Source: Puniceicoccales bacterium (lineage in GTDB: Bacteria > Verrucomicrobiota > Verrucomicrobiia > Opitutales > JAIRKQ01). From it: a stretch of 6,470 nucleotides of DNA. The position numbers were made by a program, and so were the translations under genes. Position 1 is the first letter of the stretch, and each line of letters opens with the position of its first letter. Under the pieces are notes generated by a model. The model made no database searches. It was not told where the DNA came from and saw nothing but the letters and a program-made list of their open reading frames with translations. Where the stretch lies: positions 1 through 6,470 of the forward strand of contig JAISBO010000066.1 of assembly GCA_031266155.1 (NCBI GenBank), in the 5' to 3' direction. Shown piece by piece: positions 5,189 to 6,470 of this stretch.

Positions 5189-6470
5189 AGTCCTTTCCTA
5201 GCGTCGTGCCCACCCATAAGGTGAGGAGGGCAATAAAACGGTGCCTCTGCAAATTGATATTTCTCTGTAACCGAGTTGGGAAATATTTCCGCCAGCGGAT
5301 GCCCAAATTTTCCCGTCCGCGGCAGCGTTTGATCCGACTGTCGTTTCCCTGGATGTTTGTCTACATGCTTTTTTCGGTATTTTACTTGCCGGCCACTCCG
5401 GTCCACGGGGCCAATGACCTCTACATCAGCGGCGGTGGTGGTGGAGGTGGCAGCGGTGACACCGGCAGCCCCGGTGGCAGTGGCGGTATTCAGGCTGGCC
5501 TCGGTGGTGCCGCTGGCACTGGTAGCACCGGTGATGGTGGTGGCGGCGGCGGTGCCTACGTTGGCGATGGCACGAGTAAGGCTGGCGATGGTAGTGAGGC
5601 TAGCGCTGGTTCCGGCGGCGACGGTGGTGATGCTCTCATTGCCAACCTCCCCGGATCCCTTTCGGGCACCAATGCAACTGCCACCCGTGGTACCGACGGT
5701 AGTAGCAACTCTGGTGGCACCGGAGGAAGTGCCACCTACACCGGCGACATCGGTGCCGATGTAGACAACATTTTCATCACCGCTGGTTTTGGTGGCGGTG
5801 GCAATAGCGTTGGCAGCGGCGGTGATGGTGGCAACGCCACCCTGACGGCGATCAATGGTGTGACAGTGGACAATAATTTGTACATCGGCAGCGGCAACGG
5901 TGGCAGTGGAAGTAATGGCGGCAGCGGCGGCACTGGCGGAAACGCTAGCCTGACAACAGGCGGCATTATTTCCGTGGGTGGGAATGTTACCATCGCCAGT
6001 GGGGCCAAAGGCGGTGGTAGTGGCATCTCAGGAGCTGGTGGCAGGGCGGAACTCTTGACCGGGACGTTGAAAATAGAAAATAAGGATGGTGGCGCAAGCG
6101 ACCACACCATTACTTTAACCAAAAAAGATGGTGACTTGGCCGTAGACGTGGGAAATCTCTTCCTCGGCGATGGTGCAAGTGTCTCACTGACCTTGAACGG
6201 CACCACAGGGTGGAGTGGCGACGACGGCGTGAGATTCGACATGCTCACCTTTGGTACAAACAGTACTTTCTTCCCCTCAGGCAACGGGGCGTGGACCGTA
6301 AATACCTACAACGTCATCGGGACAGGCGCCAACTACATCGGGGAACTCGATGGTGCCGGAAAAACTTTCAATTTCTTTATTCCGGGATCCGCGGTCAACG
6401 GTGACACCATGCTGAGCGTCTTTACTGCGACTGACAAAAATACCCCTGCCAAAGCCAACATTACGAATGC
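5185..6470 (+). CDS. Large glycine-rich exported surface protein, autotransporter/adhesin-like (3' end outside window)
   Basis: The frame is open from 5185 to the window edge, 428 complete codons. Residues 1-51 hold 16 Lys/Arg. A hydrophobic core follows (about 52-68, SFPWMFVYMLFSVFYL), then a likely signal-peptidase region ending TPVHGA before N77. From residue 77 the chain is Gly/Ser/Thr/Asn-rich with many GGxGG runs. Residues 195-302 show a regular 36-residue pattern (N-x-x-I, glycine loop, N-A-x-L). Beyond about 300 there are strand-rich stretches including TFNFFIPGSAVNGDTMLSV, which resembles passenger modules of large autotransporters as I recall them. The C-terminus, where a barrel or sorting signal would lie, is not visible. 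ATG 5185 has AAGGGG 5 nt upstream. Alternatives are ATG 5299 (residue 39), giving a normal-length signal peptide, and ATG 5104, without a ribosome site. The GGT/GGC-rich repeats raise G+C well above that of the neighbours. Confidence 0.85.
   Translation, partial: MKSFPSVVPTHKVRRAIKRCLCKLIFLCNRVGKYFRQRMPKFSRPRQRLIRLSFPWMFVYMLFSVFYLPATPVHGANDLYISGGGGGGGSGDTGSPGGSGGIQAGLGGAAGTGSTGDGGGGGGAYVGDGTSKAGDGSEASAGSGGDGGDALIANLPGSLSGTNATATRGTDGSSNSGGTGGSATYTGDIGADVDNIFITAGFGGGGNSVGSGGDGGNATLTAINGVTVDNNLYIGSGNGGSGSNGGSGGTGGNASLTTGGIISVGGNVTIASGAKGGGSGISGAGGRAELLTGTLKIENKDGGASDHTITLTKKDGDLAVDVGNLFLGDGASVSLTLNGTTGWSGDDGVRFDMLTFGTNSTFFPSGNGAWTVNTYNVIGTGANYIGELDGAGKTFNFFIPGSAVNGDTMLSVFTATDKNTPAKANITN
5767..6090 (+). 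repeat. Three 108-bp (36-aa) repeat units in the surface protein
   Basis: Units begin at 5767 (NIFI), 5875 (NLYI) and 5983 (NVTI), exactly 108 bp apart. Each has an N-x-x-I strand, a glycine-rich loop of about 18 residues, a GGNAxL-like strand (RAELL in the third) and an I-x-V strand before the next unit. An earlier related start, DLYI at 5416, is 351 bp away and out of this period, so the intervening glycine-rich part is irregular. Confidence 0.7.

Noticed and set aside
5736..6284. Long minus-strand Pro/Val/Leu-rich open frame opposite the glycine-rich gene, and similar frames at 5357-5764 (+) and 5080-5406 (-)
   Set aside because: GGT/GGC glycine codons read on the opposite strand become proline and alanine codons and rarely give stops. 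The plus-strand frame with signal peptide and periodic repeats explains the DNA.

Overview
The window reads as a chromosomal segment of a Gram-negative bacterium. It holds the end of a murA gene (peptidoglycan precursor synthesis), a GmhA-type sedoheptulose 7-phosphate isomerase (LPS heptose route), and the start of a secreted, glycine-rich autotransporter-like surface protein. The overall flavour suggests a host- or gut-associated member of the PVC group, perhaps Verrucomicrobiota (Opitutae/Puniceicoccales-like). That placement is an impression from protein style, not something the sequence proves.

Layout. Bases 1-555 (+) are the C-terminal 184 codons of murA. Bases 556-866 hold no convincing gene; a 61-codon ORF with a fair ribosome site and a second short open frame may be remnants. 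Bases 867-2495 (-) encode an unrecognised 542-residue protein: a disordered N-terminus, a helical middle region, and nine tandem repeats of 32-42 residues. This gene has its own sigma70-type promoter (TTGACA/TAAGAT) placed just upstream of a strong ribosome site. Bases 2660-3610 (-) are transaldolase and 3665-4285 (-) are the GmhA-type isomerase. These two lie head to tail with 54 bp between them, and both act on sedoheptulose 7-phosphate.

A tRNA-Glu(UUC) gene with an encoded CCA lies at 4490-4564 (+). The 570 bp that follow carry no believable protein gene. They do hold a good promoter (4652-4680), a run of perfect or near-perfect hairpins ending in a terminator-like hairpin plus T-run (to 4880), and three degenerate copies of a ~30-bp element. 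A short structured RNA transcribed from this promoter is a reasonable hypothesis.

From 5185 to the window edge (+) runs the 5' part of a large glycine-rich exported protein. It has an unusually long, acid-free cationic N-terminus before its signal hydrophobic core and an exactly 36-residue periodic passenger section. Its start codon overlaps the stop of a 16-codon leader ORF (ATGA) that has an excellent ribosome site.

Most interesting items: the repeat protein, whose only eight cysteines all occupy the same repeat position; the promoter-hairpin-terminator interval after the tRNA; and the coupled leader ORF with the extended signal region of the surface protein.
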